Source: Bradyrhizobium cytisi
GTDB taxonomy: Bacteria; Pseudomonadota; Alphaproteobacteria; Rhizobiales; Xanthobacteraceae
Length of the DNA stretch: 64,000 bases
Reading direction: 5' to 3'
NCBI RefSeq assembly: GCF_008123515.1
Contig: NZ_VSSR01000011.1
Span: 62,001-126,000 of the forward strand
This document shows, piece by piece, positions 44,362-55,585 of the stretch. Every line of letters begins with the position of its first letter. Position 1 is the stretch's first letter. The position numbers and the translations under genes are program-made. Under the pieces are notes generated by a model that ran no database searches, had not been told where the DNA came from, and saw nothing but the letters and a program-made list of their open reading frames with translations.

Positions 44362-44695
44362 TTCGGCTGACGCTAGCCGAACTTGCATTCGCGTTCGCGG
44401 TCCCGCAAATTGTCCTCCCCCGACGACGCCGAAATCATCCTCGGCACCAGGAATGTTCCCGCCAGACATGACCGCGCCGATGATGGCTGCGATATCCGCA
44501 CGCTTCATCAGTCGAGAATCAGTCGAGAAGACTACCGGCCTGCAGCCTGCACCGTAAAGATGGAACAAGTCGACTGGTTCCCGCACGAGGTGCATGACGG
44601 GCGGCCGCCCGTCACACGCCGCATGACAGTGCCACGGCAAGCCGGGAACTTGCGCTCAGTCTGCCTGATCTGACCAAGGCAATGCGTCGCGCGCC

Positions 44696-45727
44696 TCACC
44701 GCCACCCCAGCGCCGGCGCGACATGCTTCAAGATCGCCTCGATCGCATGCGCGCAATAGTCGACCCCGAGCTGGTTCGGGATCGTCAGCAGCAGCGTATC
44801 GGCCTCGGCAATGGCTTCGTCCTGGCGCAACTGCTCGATCAGCACGTCGGGCTCGGCGGCATAAGAGCGTCCGAAGATCGCGCGCGTTCGCGGGTCGATG
44901 AAACCGATCTGGTCCTCGCCGCCGCGCTCGGAGCCGAAATAGGCGCGGTCGCGATCGTCCATCAGCGCAAAAATGCTGCGGCTGACGGAGACGCGGGGCT
45001 CGCGGCTGTGGCCGGCTTCCTTCCACGCCGCGCGATAGCTACGGATCTGCGCGGCCTGCTGCACGTGAAACGGCTCGCCGGTCTCGTCGTTCTTGAGCGT
45101 CGAGCTCTGCAGATTCATGCCAAGCTTGGCGGCCCAAACGGCGGTGGCGTTCGAGCCGGCGCCCCACCAGATGCGTTCGCGCAGGCCTTCCGAATGCGGC
45201 TCGAGGCGCAGCAGCCCCGGCGGGTTTGGAAACATCGGTTGCGGATTGGGTTTCGCAAAACCCTTGCCGCGCAGGATATCGAGAAAGACCTCCGCGTGGC
45301 GCCGGCCCATGTCGGCGTCGCTCTCGCCCTCGGCCGGCTGGTAGCCGAAATAGCGCCAGCCGTCGATCACCTGCTCGGGCGAGCCGCGGCTGATGCCGAG
45401 CTGAAGCCGTCCGCCGGCGATGAGATCGGCGGAGCCCGCATCCTCCGCCATGTAGAGCGGGTTCTCGTAGCGCATGTCGATCACGGCTGTGCCGATCTCG
45501 ATTGTGCTGGTCCTGGCGCCGACGGCCGCAAGCAGCGGAAAGGGCGAGGCAAGCTGGCGCGCGAAGTGATGCACGCGGAAATACGCGCCGTCCAGGCCGA
45601 GCTGTTCAGCCGCCACCGCAAGCTCGATCGATTGCAGCAGCGTGTCGCCAGCCGAGCGGGTCTGCGATTGCGGCGAGGGCGTCCAGTGTCCGAAGGAGAG
45701 AAATCCGAGTTTTTTCATGGGCGTCAT
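44696..45727 (-). CDS. LLM-class flavin-dependent oxidoreductase
   Basis: A 343-aa luciferase-like monooxygenase using FMNH2. Motifs are the N-terminal LGFLSFGHWTPSP, the conserved segment LGLDGAYFRVHHF (with His-His), ISRGSPEQVIDGWRYFGY, and IWWGAGSNATAVWAAKLGMNLQSS. The alignment to the luciferase family is clear, but substrate is not predictable. The start may be ATG 45727 or ATG 45718. The hybrid kinase gene is 55 bases beyond in the same direction. The 440 bases upstream contain a long palindrome and no gene. Confidence 0.88.
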   Translation of the reverse strand: MTPMKKLGFLSFGHWTPSPQSQTRSAGDTLLQSIELAVAAEQLGLDGAYFRVHHFARQLASPFPLLAAVGARTSTIEIGTAVIDMRYENPLYMAEDAGSADLIAGGRLQLGISRGSPEQVIDGWRYFGYQPAEGESDADMGRRHAEVFLDILRGKGFAKPNPQPMFPNPPGLLRLEPHSEGLRERIWWGAGSNATAVWAAKLGMNLQSSTLKNDETGEPFHVQQAAQIRSYRAAWKEAGHSREPRVSVSRSIFALMDDRDRAYFGSERGGEDQIGFIDPRTRAIFGRSYAAEPDVLIEQLRQDEAIAEADTLLLTIPNQLGVDYCAHAIEAILKHVAPALGWR

Positions 45728-45977
45728 TTAACGATGACAGGGACGGCGTCAACCGCCGGCGCGGGCGGTGGGGTATGCGATGGGCCGGTGCAACCGCCGC
45801 ATTCCAGTCCGGAAGGATGGCGATGCCGAGATGCTGAATCGTCGCCTCCTGCATCGCATCGGCATCGTCGACCTTACGCCGCTGGTGTTCTTTTCCAGCG
45901 GGTATCATCCCGGGCCGGGGGGTGCCGATGGAGCGGTGAGGGCAGGGCTATCGCATATAGGAGAGCCTCCCCTGCGG

Positions 45978-46110
45978 CCATCCTTCGAGACGCCCGCCGT
46001 TGGCGGGCCCTCAGGATGAGGACCCGTGTGCGGTAGCAGTTTCAACGGGCACCGATGCCGCTTAGCCTCATCCTGAGGAGACCGCGAAGCGGTCGTCTCG
46101 AAGGACGAGG
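45978..46110. repeat. 133-bp inverted repeat (about 44-bp arms)
   Basis: The left arm 45978..46021 and right arm 46066..46110 share CCATCCTTCGAGACG with CGTCTCGAAGGACGAGG and CCTCAGGATGAGG with CCTCATCCTGAGG. The element is familiar as a frequent Bradyrhizobium intergenic palindrome (from memory). No gene is supported in 45728..46171. Confidence 0.85.
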
Positions 46111-46171
46111 CGCGCACTCAGGTCGTGCAAAATGCCATATGCGATTGCCCTGTCGGTAATGCCTGCACGCC

Positions 46172-46882
46172 TCAGGCGTAGGCCACCCAGCCGCGGAACG
46201 TGAAGCCGGTATAGAACAGCGTCGGGTCGGAGAAGCCGGCATTGCGCAAGATCATCTCGTCCTGCTCTGGCGCAAGAATGCTCAACTGCCCGTCAACTGC
46301 CTTTCGGGCGGCGGCCGCCTTCTCGGGTTCGACTCCGGATGCGGCGAGAAAGGAGGAATATCGCGAAAGCCACAGCGGCCGCTCATTGTCGTCGCCGGGG
46401 ATGCTGAAATGGGCCGCGACGAATGGCGCGCCAGGCTTGAGGCGGCGGCGGATTTCGGACGCTATTCGCAGCCGTTCGCCGACATCGACGAAATGCAGGG
46501 TCAGCAGGCAAGTCGCGCCATCGAACGGCCCAGCTGGCGCATCGTCGATATAGCCTTGATGCAGATGCGCGCGCGACGCGAGCGGGCCCAGCGTCTGCTT
46601 CGCGAGATCCAGCATCGCAGCGGACGGGTCCACGCCATCAAAGGTCCAGCGCGGCTGCGCTTGCGCAAAAGCATTCAGCTCCAGGCCGCCGCCAGCACCA
46701 AGAACGAGCATCCGCGCATCTTTATGCGCACGCTCGGCCAGAAGGATCGCCGCCATGGACAGCATGGAATTGTATCCGGGAACGAACCGCGGCGGTCCTT
46801 CCGTATATTTCGCCACCATTTGCGGATCGGAGAACGCGTTTTGAATGTCGGTCATGACGTTGTCCTGCTGCATTGAGTTCAT
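46172..46882 (-). CDS. class I SAM-dependent methyltransferase
   Basis: A 236-aa cytoplasmic enzyme. The SAM-binding loop is VLGAGGGLELNAF (about 59-71), followed by FDGVDPSAAMLDLAKQ, the acidic VDPSAAM and GPFDGATCLLTLHFV. It resembles Methyltransf_25-type enzymes; the acceptor is unknown. ATG 46882 overlaps the stop of the Rrf2 gene by one base (TGATG), showing translational coupling. The Rrf2 protein therefore probably controls its expression. Confidence 0.88.
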   Translation of the reverse strand: MNSMQQDNVMTDIQNAFSDPQMVAKYTEGPPRFVPGYNSMLSMAAILLAERAHKDARMLVLGAGGGLELNAFAQAQPRWTFDGVDPSAAMLDLAKQTLGPLASRAHLHQGYIDDAPAGPFDGATCLLTLHFVDVGERLRIASEIRRRLKPGAPFVAAHFSIPGDDNERPLWLSRYSSFLAASGVEPEKAAAARKAVDGQLSILAPEQDEMILRNAGFSDPTLFYTGFTFRGWVAYA

Positions 46883-47340
46883 CACGCGTGATGCGCGCTC
46901 ATGCTGTGAAGCTTTCGGGACCCGAGACGCTTGCGCAGGTCGTCGCTCAGCATGGCCAGTGTCACCTCGCCAAAACGCGACAGCAGCAGCGCCTCTGCAT
47001 CGTCAAATGCCTGATCGAGGGCGGCATTGACGGCCTGCTCGATGAGGCAGCCGGGCGCCTCCGTCCGGTTGCCCATGGCGAAAAGCGAGGGACTGCCGAG
47101 CGCGGTGTAGACATCGCGCAGCGTCACCTTCGAAAGCTCGCAAGCAAGCGTCCAGCCGCCGCCGTGGCCCTTCTCGGAGCGGACATAGCCGAGGTCCCGC
47201 AGCCCCGCCATGATGCGGCGGATCACCACCGGATTGGTGTTCATGGCCTTTGCCAGCGTCTCGGACGTGAAGGGGCCAGGCTGCTGCGCCATGTGGAGCA
47301 GGACGTGGAGTACGCCAGATAGACGGCTGTCGCGTTTCAT
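46882..47340 (-). CDS. Rrf2-family transcriptional regulator
   Basis: A 152-aa winged-helix regulator from ATG 47340. The DNA-binding helix region is [42 protein letters not shown], with the Rrf2 GHGGG wing. There is a single Cys (CLIEQAVN) rather than the three needed for a typical Fe-S IscR-type cluster, so it is probably a non-cluster member such as a YwnA/CymR relative. The start codon lies inside a palindromic operator. The downstream methyltransferase gene is translationally coupled. Confidence 0.9.
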   Translation of the reverse strand: MKRDSRLSGVLHVLLHMAQQPGPFTSETLAKAMNTNPVVIRRIMAGLRDLGYVRSEKGHGGGWTLACELSKVTLRDVYTALGSPSLFAMGNRTEAPGCLIEQAVNAALDQAFDDAEALLLSRFGEVTLAMLSDDLRKRLGSRKLHSMSAHHA

Positions 47341-47360
47341 GTAACTTTGTATGTTACATG
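47338..47360. promoter_or_regulatory. Rrf2 operator palindrome at the start codon
   Basis: CATGTAAC (47338..47345) and GTTACATG (47353..47360) form a perfect 8-bp inverted repeat with a 7-base spacer. The left arm contains the initiation codon. Repression by binding here would block both transcription and translation, consistent with autoregulation. Confidence 0.78.
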
Positions 47361-47562
47361 ATGGAGGCGAGGTCAAGCGATTGCGGTGCCTGTACGTGGG
47401 TCACTAGATCTCGGCGGCGGTCGCGTCGCGCATACGCGGATTGATCGACAGTGCGAGAGCTTGCTAAGGCCGATGATGTCATCGAATAGCACGCCCCACT
47501 CGTTGCGGCGTGTTTGTCCGCCTCTGGCGCATCGCCGCATAGCCGCGGCCGGCTTCCAGGTC

Positions 47563-48576
47563 TCAACAAAGCCGCGACTCGGTCAGATTAAAGCGGCCTG
47601 CGCGGAGAACCGCGATGGGACGGAAGCCACTCTCGGTCAGGAGCCGATAATATTCCCTTTCGGTCCGTTCCCGTCCACCTGGACCGCGTAGCATGTTTAA
47701 ATCGCTCATCGCGCACGACCTACCCGCGTCATCGGTACCGGGCAATTCGGGCATCGCACGTTCGACTAATAGCAGTCTGCCTTTTTGGGGAAGCGCTTTG
47801 CGGCAGTTTCCCAAAATGATGCGGCTGCGCTCATCATCCCAGTCGTGAATAATGCTTTTCAAGATGATCGCATCGGCCACTGCAGGCACCGCGTGAAAGA
47901 AATCGCCTGCAACAAAGTCGACGCGGTCGGAGATTCCGAGGTGCCCGAAGTGCTGGTTGGCGGCGTCGGCGCACCTCGGCAGATCGAAAACCGTTCCTCT
48001 GATGGTTGAATATGCCCTCGCCACCGCGCCCATGAGTTGCCCGGAGCCGCCTCCGACATCCATCAAGTGGGAGATCGTGCCAAGGTCGTAGGCCTGCAGT
48101 AGATCGTGCGTGACCAGCCGTGTCAGGTCCGTCATGGCTTCATTGAATACCCGCACATGCTCTGGCGAGCGCGCCATCAGGTCGAAATTGTCGTCGACGT
48201 CCTGAAGTTGGGAAGCCGTCTTGCCCGACATGATCGAATCCAGAAGACCATCCCACCTCCTGGTCAGCATGGAGCCTTCAAAAATGACCCAGTTCTTGAA
48301 TGATCGTCCCGCAGCACCGTCGAGTCCCGCCCCCAGCTCGGTTAGCAAGTAGCGGCCTTCACCGACGCGAGAGCAGATGCCGACGGTCGAGAGAGCGACG
48401 AGCAAGCGGGCAAGTGCGTCCCGATCCGTGTGGGTTCGGCTCGCAAGTTCGTCGACCGTTCGCGGTCCGTCGCGCAGCAACTCGGCGAGCCCCAGCCGGG
48501 CAGCGACATAGATCACTGCCGTCACGCGGTGCGATTGAACAAGATCCAACAACTTTTCGCGGGGATCGGTGGTCAT
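47563..48576 (-). CDS. SAM-dependent O-methyltransferase (acetylserotonin OMT-like)
   Basis: A 337-aa enzyme with a plant-type O-methyltransferase layout: an N-terminal dimerisation and helix-turn-helix-like domain (VTAVIYVAARLGLAELL, TVDELASRTHTDRDALARLLVALSTVGI), the SAM loop LMDVGGGSGQLMGAV, FDLPRCADAA and the catalytic His in ILKSIIHDWDDERS. The native substrate is unknown. It starts eight bases after the upstream binding-protein gene, so the two form one transcription unit divergent from the LysR gene. Confidence 0.88.
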   Translation of the reverse strand: MTTDPREKLLDLVQSHRVTAVIYVAARLGLAELLRDGPRTVDELASRTHTDRDALARLLVALSTVGICSRVGEGRYLLTELGAGLDGAAGRSFKNWVIFEGSMLTRRWDGLLDSIMSGKTASQLQDVDDNFDLMARSPEHVRVFNEAMTDLTRLVTHDLLQAYDLGTISHLMDVGGGSGQLMGAVARAYSTIRGTVFDLPRCADAANQHFGHLGISDRVDFVAGDFFHAVPAVADAIILKSIIHDWDDERSRIILGNCRKALPQKGRLLLVERAMPELPGTDDAGRSCAMSDLNMLRGPGGRERTEREYYRLLTESGFRPIAVLRAGRFNLTESRLC

Positions 48577-48584
48577 GTGCCGCT

Positions 48585-49550
48585 CTAGCCTTCGATCGGG
48601 AATCCTGACGCCTTGACGATCGGTCCCCAGCGTTCGAACTCGGCGCGCTGGATATGTTCAAGTTCGTCCGATGTCGTTCCTGTTGGCTCGCACCCCATGG
48701 CATGAATCTTTGCGCGCATTTCGGGATCGCTCCCGATTGCAATGATCTCCTTTCCCAGGCGCTCAACGAACTGACGCGAGGAATGGGCAGGCGCATAGAA
48801 TGCGAACCACCCGGCCGCGTCGATATCGATCCCGCTCTGCTTCAGAGTTGCGGTCTGGGGCAGGAAGGAAGATCGCGCAGCGGCTGCGGTGGCGATGATG
48901 CGTATGCCACCGCCCCCATGTTGCTCCAGGAGTTCGGAAAGAAACGCCATATACATCGGGACCCGGCCGGCCAGCACATCCGGGAGGGCAGCAGGCGTAC
49001 CCCTATAGGGCGTGTGGCGCAGGTTTAGGCCTGTGATCCGGCCAAACTCGCCGCAGATGAAATGAGGTGCTGTACCTGCTCCCGGCGAGCCGTACACAGC
49101 CTGTTCGGGATTGGCCTTCATCCAGTCGATGAGTTCGTGCACCGAATGGATGGGCAGCTTCCCGCTGACCGCCAGAGCCAGATCGACCGTCATCACCTGC
49201 GAAAGTGGCACAAAGTCGCGCTCTGCATCATATCCCAGGCTCCTGAAGAGATGCGGCTGAAGCGTGAATTGCGAAGCGGAAGCAAACAGCACTGCCTCCT
49301 CTCCCGGTGCTGCATTCTTGACCGCCTGAGCGCCGATACGCCCGCCAGCGCCAGCAAGGTTCTCCACAATCGCCACCTTGCCGAGCCTGGTCTGAAGCTG
49401 CTCGGCAAACAGCCGCGCGATCGAATCTCCCGACCCACCAGGCGCGAATGGAAACACGATCTTCAGCGGCTGGTCGGCAGCAATAACGGGTAGCGGAAGA
49501 GCCAGAGCCGAAAACCCGGCCAGTATGGCGCGACGCGAGTAAAGCTGCAT
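48585..49550 (-). CDS. Bug/TctC-type tripartite tricarboxylate transporter substrate-binding protein
   Basis: A 321-aa periplasmic binding protein from ATG 49550, with GGAG six bases upstream. The N-terminus has a twin-arginine-like motif (YSRRAILAGFSALALPLPVIAA), so Tat export is possible. The mature protein shows the Bug family IVFPFAPGGSGDSIARL and VENLAGAGGRIGAQAV. These proteins bind small carboxylates or aromatics. No TctA/TctB membrane genes are adjacent, so this may be an orphan acting with another transporter or as a sensor. The ligand may be related to the methyltransferase substrate (inference). Confidence 0.9.
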   Translation of the reverse strand: MQLYSRRAILAGFSALALPLPVIAADQPLKIVFPFAPGGSGDSIARLFAEQLQTRLGKVAIVENLAGAGGRIGAQAVKNAAPGEEAVLFASASQFTLQPHLFRSLGYDAERDFVPLSQVMTVDLALAVSGKLPIHSVHELIDWMKANPEQAVYGSPGAGTAPHFICGEFGRITGLNLRHTPYRGTPAALPDVLAGRVPMYMAFLSELLEQHGGGGIRIIATAAAARSSFLPQTATLKQSGIDIDAAGWFAFYAPAHSSRQFVERLGKEIIAIGSDPEMRAKIHAMGCEPTGTTSDELEHIQRAEFERWGPIVKASGFPIEG

Positions 49551-49627
49551 GGCGTTCTCCATGTGCTTGGGACAGCAATGCGATAATCCGGCCGGCTTTC
49601 CATCTCGCTATTCTGAAGCAACAACGC

Positions 49628-49662
49628 TATAACCCGAAATTGCATTTTCCTATCGGGCTATA
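49628..49662. promoter_or_regulatory. LysR-type operator (inverted repeat)
   Basis: TATAACCCGA (49628..49637) and TCGGGCTATA (49653..49662) form an imperfect inverted repeat (9/10) with a 15-base spacer, between the divergent LysR and Bug genes. The spacing is that of a LysR-type regulatory binding site. Confidence 0.72.
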
Positions 49663-49679
49663 ACGTGAGGTGAATGCCC

Positions 49680-50621
49680 ATGCAGTGGCACGACCGCATC
49701 GGCCGACGCCTACGCCTCAAGGATCTGCATACGCTGCAGACCGTCGCAGAGGTCGGCAGCATGGCCAAGGCGTCTCGCCGTCTCGGGTTGTCGCAGCCGG
49801 CGATCTCCAAAGCTATCACCGATATGGAGCATTCCGTCGGAGCTGCGCTGCTGGATCGCACTTCGCGCGGAGTTGAACTCACTGAGTGCGGTCGCCTTCT
49901 TGTCGATCGCACGCGCGTCGTTTTCGACGAAATAAAGCTAGGTGTTACCGACATTGTGCAAAGGTCAGATCCGGCGCAAGGGCTCGTTGCGATCGGTACG
50001 ACCGAGCCGGTCACCGCCATCGTTACAGAAATTATCGGACATCTCGTCCGCAGATATCCAGGCATCAGGTATCATATCACGATAGGTGATCGGGATGCGC
50101 TGGAGCATGCTCTGCGTCAGAGAATGCTTGATCTGGCCATAACGCGCTGGGCGCCGTTGCCGGTCGCCGATGATTTGTCCGCGGAGGTGCTGTTTAGATC
50201 CTCCCTTGCGGTGATGGCGGAGCGACGGCATCCGCTCCTGCGATCGAGGAAGAAGTTGAAGCTCGCAGAACTTATGCAAGAGCAGTGGACGCTCTCGCCG
50301 CCCGATTCTTTTTTGGGGCGTACCGGCGTCGAGCTATTTCGGCGACATAACCTGCCGCTTCCGCCAACGACCGTCACCACGATTTCAATCTACATGCGGT
50401 TGAATCTGTTGGCGAGCAGCCGGTTTATAACCCTATTGCCCATGCAGATACTCAGAATGCGATCGAGTAGCGCATGGCTGCGCGCGCTGAACGTCGATCT
50501 TGGCGATACTTCCGCCCCGATAGCCTCAATCACCTTGAAGGGACGACGGGCCGGAAGTGCTGTCAAATTATTCCAAGAGGCCAGCCGGGAGGTCTGTAAG
50601 GCGCTGGTTGGAGTGAGCTGA
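49680..50621 (+). CDS. LysR-family transcriptional regulator
   Basis: A 313-aa activator. ATG 49680 is chosen because GAGG lies nine bases upstream; ATG 49674 is too close to it. The N-terminal winged helix reads LKDLHTLQTVAEVGSMAKASRRLGLSQPAISKAITDMEHSVGAALLDRTSRGVELTECG. The C-terminal effector-binding domain extends to residue 313. It is divergent from the Bug/O-methyltransferase operon and presumably activates it with a carboxylate or aromatic coinducer. Confidence 0.93.
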   Translation: MQWHDRIGRRLRLKDLHTLQTVAEVGSMAKASRRLGLSQPAISKAITDMEHSVGAALLDRTSRGVELTECGRLLVDRTRVVFDEIKLGVTDIVQRSDPAQGLVAIGTTEPVTAIVTEIIGHLVRRYPGIRYHITIGDRDALEHALRQRMLDLAITRWAPLPVADDLSAEVLFRSSLAVMAERRHPLLRSRKKLKLAELMQEQWTLSPPDSFLGRTGVELFRRHNLPLPPTTVTTISIYMRLNLLASSRFITLLPMQILRMRSSSAWLRALNVDLGDTSAPIASITLKGRRAGSAVKLFQEASREVCKALVGVS

Positions 50622-50965
50622 TTGGTCCGAGCGGCCTGTTCATAAGCGGACCTGACGAGTTTATGAGTACGCGTTTATGAGTAGGCGCCCTCGTAGGCAG
50701 ATGCCTGTCGAGCTGTCGCGTGAGGGAGCGCTTGCCACACGCGCCGATCATGCCATCTTGCGCCTGTTTTGCCCGACGGGTCAAGCGCTTTTCTGTTTTT
50801 CGGAAATATCGCGCTCAAACAACAAGCTCAGACGCTATGACGGCTCATCCCGATCGCGTTGCGCTTTAAGCCTTTGATTTCGCTATCCCGGGCTAGCTAC
50901 TGTGCATGGGGTTGTTTTCGATTTTTGCAGGGGTGCAAGTCACAACGAGCCTGCTCGCGTCCCCG
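50622..50965. other. intergenic region without a supported gene
   Basis: The only structure noticed is a short direct repeat GTTTATGAGTA at about 50659 and 50674. The interval separates convergent LysR and YgiQ genes. No RNA gene or terminator with a clear U-tract is evident. Confidence 0.6.
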
Positions 50966-52987
<2,022 letters not shown>

Positions 52988-53113
52988 GGCGCACAGGCAT
53001 AGGTTCCGACGGGCACGTGAAAGGTTAAGGTTCCGGGAACCATCTGCCTTCGCGAACATTGTGATGGGGTTTGCGGCGAGCCCGGCTCGCGCGCGCTCGG
53101 TCCAGGATCCCGG

Positions 53114-53314
53114 ATGACCACGATATTCGCCTCGGGCGGTGGGGGAGCTGTGAATACAGTCATAGAGAATTTGCTGTCGCGGAAGCAGAAGCTTGTGGAA
53201 CAGCTCGAGCAGGCGCAGTCGGTCGAGGACCGCGACAAGATTGAGCATCAGCTCGAACAGATCAACACCGCGCTGGATTTTCTGGACAGACCGGAATCGG
53301 GAGACGCGCGGTAG
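53114..53314 (+). CDS. small coiled-coil protein
   Basis: A 66-aa product; ATG 53114 is preceded by AGGAT, while a GTG at 53150 follows GGGGGAG and would give a 54-aa form ([21 protein letters not shown]). Residues about 14-60 form an amphipathic helix with heptad hydrophobics ([42 protein letters not shown]), consistent with a dimeric coiled coil. I recall similar small proteins in Bradyrhizobium but have no function for them. It converges on the GntR gene six bases away. Confidence 0.65.
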   Translation: MTTIFASGGGGAVNTVIENLLSRKQKLVEQLEQAQSVEDRDKIEHQLEQINTALDFLDRPESGDAR

Positions 53315-53320
53315 GACCGC

Positions 53321-53986
53321 TCAGTCCACCTTCAGCGCTTTTGCATAGACCACGCCTGAATTGGTGATGTGCGTCGTCATCGCCGCTTCGAAGGAGGCGT
53401 GCTCGCCGCGCGCGAACAGATCGAGCAGCTTGCGATGCTCGTCGAAGGAGGAGCGGGTGCGCACGTCGATCGGCGAGGTCAGGTTGGTGCGGAGCGCGGC
53501 GACGCGGCTAGATGCGAGCTGGTAGGATTCGGCGAGGTACCGGTTGCCGCAATGCGCGAACAGGCCCTCGTGAAAGCTGGCGTCGGCGCGGCCGTAGGCG
53601 ATGTTGTCCTTGGCCTCGACCGCCGGCTCCATCGCCGCGATCGCATCGTTCATGGTCGCGATCGCACCATCGCGGTCGTGGCGAAAGGCGAGCTCGGCGG
53701 CCCTGGGTTCGAGCGCGATGCGGAAAGTGCAGAGTGCGGCAATGTCCGCCGCGCTCGGCGTGAACACAAAACTGCCGACCTGCGGCCGGATCACCACGAG
53801 CCCCTGCGCCTGCAGCTGGCCCATCGCCTCGCGCACCGGCGTGCGGCTGACGCCAAAGGAATTTGCCACCATCTCCTCGGAGATGGCGGCACCGAGCGAA
53901 AATTCGCCGTCGATGATCGCCTGCCGCAGCCGCAGCATCACCCGCTGCGACAGCGATTTCGGCGCATCGAGCTTCAGCGCGCGCAT
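53321..53986 (-). CDS. GntR-family regulator (FCD type)
   Basis: A 221-aa regulator from ATG 53986. The N-terminal winged helix reads SLSQRVMLRLRQAIIDGEFSLGAAISEEMVANSFGVSRTPVREAMGQLQAQGLVVIRPQVGSFVF. The C-terminal all-helical FCD domain has the expected metal/acid-binding His residues (DASFHEGLFAHCGN and DEHRKLLDLFARGE). It lies eight bases after the FAD-oxidoreductase gene. It probably controls this unit and the divergent DapA-like gene through the palindrome at 55475. Confidence 0.93.
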   Translation of the reverse strand: MRALKLDAPKSLSQRVMLRLRQAIIDGEFSLGAAISEEMVANSFGVSRTPVREAMGQLQAQGLVVIRPQVGSFVFTPSAADIAALCTFRIALEPRAAELAFRHDRDGAIATMNDAIAAMEPAVEAKDNIAYGRADASFHEGLFAHCGNRYLAESYQLASSRVAALRTNLTSPIDVRTRSSFDEHRKLLDLFARGEHASFEAAMTTHITNSGVVYAKALKVD

Positions 53987-53994
53987 GGATGCTC

Positions 53995-55407
53995 TCAGAC
54001 GACCTTGCCGGGATTGAGCAGATGATCGGGATCGAGCGCGGCCTTCAACGTCCGCATCAAGGCGATCTCGCCCTCGCTGCGGGCATGCCCAAGCCACTTC
54101 TTCTTGAGCGTGCCGATGCCGTGCTCGGCGGAGACGCTGCCGCCCATCTCGCGCACGAGACCATAGATGATCGTGTCCATCTCCTCCTTGGGCTGCTGCT
54201 CGACGGGAAGGCCCGTGACCCAGGAGACGAGGTGCAGATTGCCGTCGCCGATATGACCGTAATAGACGCTCTCGCAGCCTTTGATGCCGGTGGCCAAGGC
54301 CACCTTGCAGCGCGTGGCGAACTCGTCCATCCGCGCCACCGCAAGGCCGATGTCGTAGGAGATGTGAGGACCCAGCACCTGGCCGAATTCGGCGCAGATG
54401 TCGCGCACGCGCCAGAATGCCTGCGTCTGCGCCAGCGATTGCGCCACGGCGGCATCCGCGAGCAGCCCGCGCTCCATCAGCTCTTCGAGCCAGGCCTGGA
54501 AGCGTGGCGCATCGACGCTCTCGTCGGTGCCCTGCGCTTCGACCAGCACATAGAGACCCTGGCCGGCGGCGACCGGCGGCTTGACGCCGGCGCGCGTCGT
54601 GATCACGTCCCAATAGTCCGGCCACATCACCTCGAACGCCGACAGCAGCGGGCCGAGTCCGCTGCGTGCCGCATCGAGCAGCGCGATCACCGCGGCATAG
54701 TCCTTCAATGCGCAGAGCGCGGCCATCGTCGAGCGCGGTTTCGGAAACAGCCGCAGCACCACGCGGGTGATGATCCCGAGCGTGCCTTCCGAGCCGATGA
54801 AGAGATGCTTCAGATCGTAGCCGGCATTGTTCTTCATCAGCTTGTTGAGGCTGGTGATGATGGTGCCGTCGGGCAGTACCACCTCGAGACCGAGCACCAG
54901 CTCGCGCGTCATGCCGTAGCGGATCACGCGATTGCCGCCGGCATTGGTCGCGAGATTGCCGCCGATCGCGCAGGAGCCGCGCGAGCCGAGATCGAGCGGA
55001 AAGAAGAAGCCGGCCTCGTCGGCTGCCTTCTGGATCGTCTCCAGCGGCGTGCCCGATTTCACCGTCATCGTCATCGAGGCGCGATCGATCTCCTCGATGC
55101 CGGTCATGCGCTCCAGCGAGATCGCGACCCAGCCCGCTTCGGGTGCGGCGCCGCGGCAGAGCCCGGTCAAGCCGCCCTGCGGCACGAAGGGCAGGCGTGC
55201 CTGCCGGCAGGTCATGATCGCATCGGCAACGCCCTGCGCATCGAGCGGCCGGATCACTGCGAGCGGCGTCTGCGGCAGGCTCGCGCTCCAGTCGTTGCAA
55301 TTGCGCGCGGGCACGTCGCTTCCGGTCAGCACGGCTGCGGCACCGAGCTTGTTACGCAACGCGGCGAGCGATGGCTCGGGATATCCCGCGGAGGTCACCA
55401 TGTTCAT
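53995..55407 (-). CDS. FAD-binding D-2-hydroxyacid dehydrogenase (GlcD/D-LDH-like)
   Basis: A 470-aa flavoprotein from ATG 55407 with a strong GGAGG upstream. The FAD-binding PCMH-type domain contains FVPQGGLTGLCRGAAP, the PLDLGSRGSCAIGGNLATNAGGNRVIRYG segment and IGSEGTLGIITRVVLRLFP. The C-terminal domain has the metal-binding YYGHIGDGNLHL and EHGIGTLKK motifs. These fit D-lactate, D-2-hydroxyglutarate and glycolate oxidase-type dehydrogenases that pass electrons to an acceptor. With the divergent DapA-like aldolase it may serve a sugar-acid or hydroxy-acid catabolic path. The exact substrate is not determined. Confidence 0.9.
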   Translation of the reverse strand: MNMVTSAGYPEPSLAALRNKLGAAAVLTGSDVPARNCNDWSASLPQTPLAVIRPLDAQGVADAIMTCRQARLPFVPQGGLTGLCRGAAPEAGWVAISLERMTGIEEIDRASMTMTVKSGTPLETIQKAADEAGFFFPLDLGSRGSCAIGGNLATNAGGNRVIRYGMTRELVLGLEVVLPDGTIITSLNKLMKNNAGYDLKHLFIGSEGTLGIITRVVLRLFPKPRSTMAALCALKDYAAVIALLDAARSGLGPLLSAFEVMWPDYWDVITTRAGVKPPVAAGQGLYVLVEAQGTDESVDAPRFQAWLEELMERGLLADAAVAQSLAQTQAFWRVRDICAEFGQVLGPHISYDIGLAVARMDEFATRCKVALATGIKGCESVYYGHIGDGNLHLVSWVTGLPVEQQPKEEMDTIIYGLVREMGGSVSAEHGIGTLKKKWLGHARSEGEIALMRTLKAALDPDHLLNPGKVV

Positions 55408-55474
55408 GCGAGACCTCCTCTGGATTTGGCTGCGCCTCACGCGCGCCGCGACGGCGGAAAGGATTTGCGCCTAT

Positions 55475-55493
55475 CTTGTATGTAAGGTACAAG
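55475..55493. promoter_or_regulatory. candidate GntR operator
   Basis: CTTGTA (55475..55480) and TACAAG (55488..55493) flank a 7-base spacer, forming a 19-bp palindrome in the divergent intergenic region between the FAD oxidase/GntR operon and the DapA-like gene. Confidence 0.68.
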
Positions 55494-55585
55494 CTAAAAA
55501 GTAAAGCAAAAACAAGGCTCGGTAACCCCCCTAAGATCATTGGAAATCCGGGGCTTACTCGGAAGCCGCAACAATGGGTGGTGCT

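Noticed and set aside
47390..47500. Coding potential in the Rrf2/O-methyltransferase gap
   Set aside because: Translations look like fragments of a common rhizobial intergenic repeat rather than a protein.
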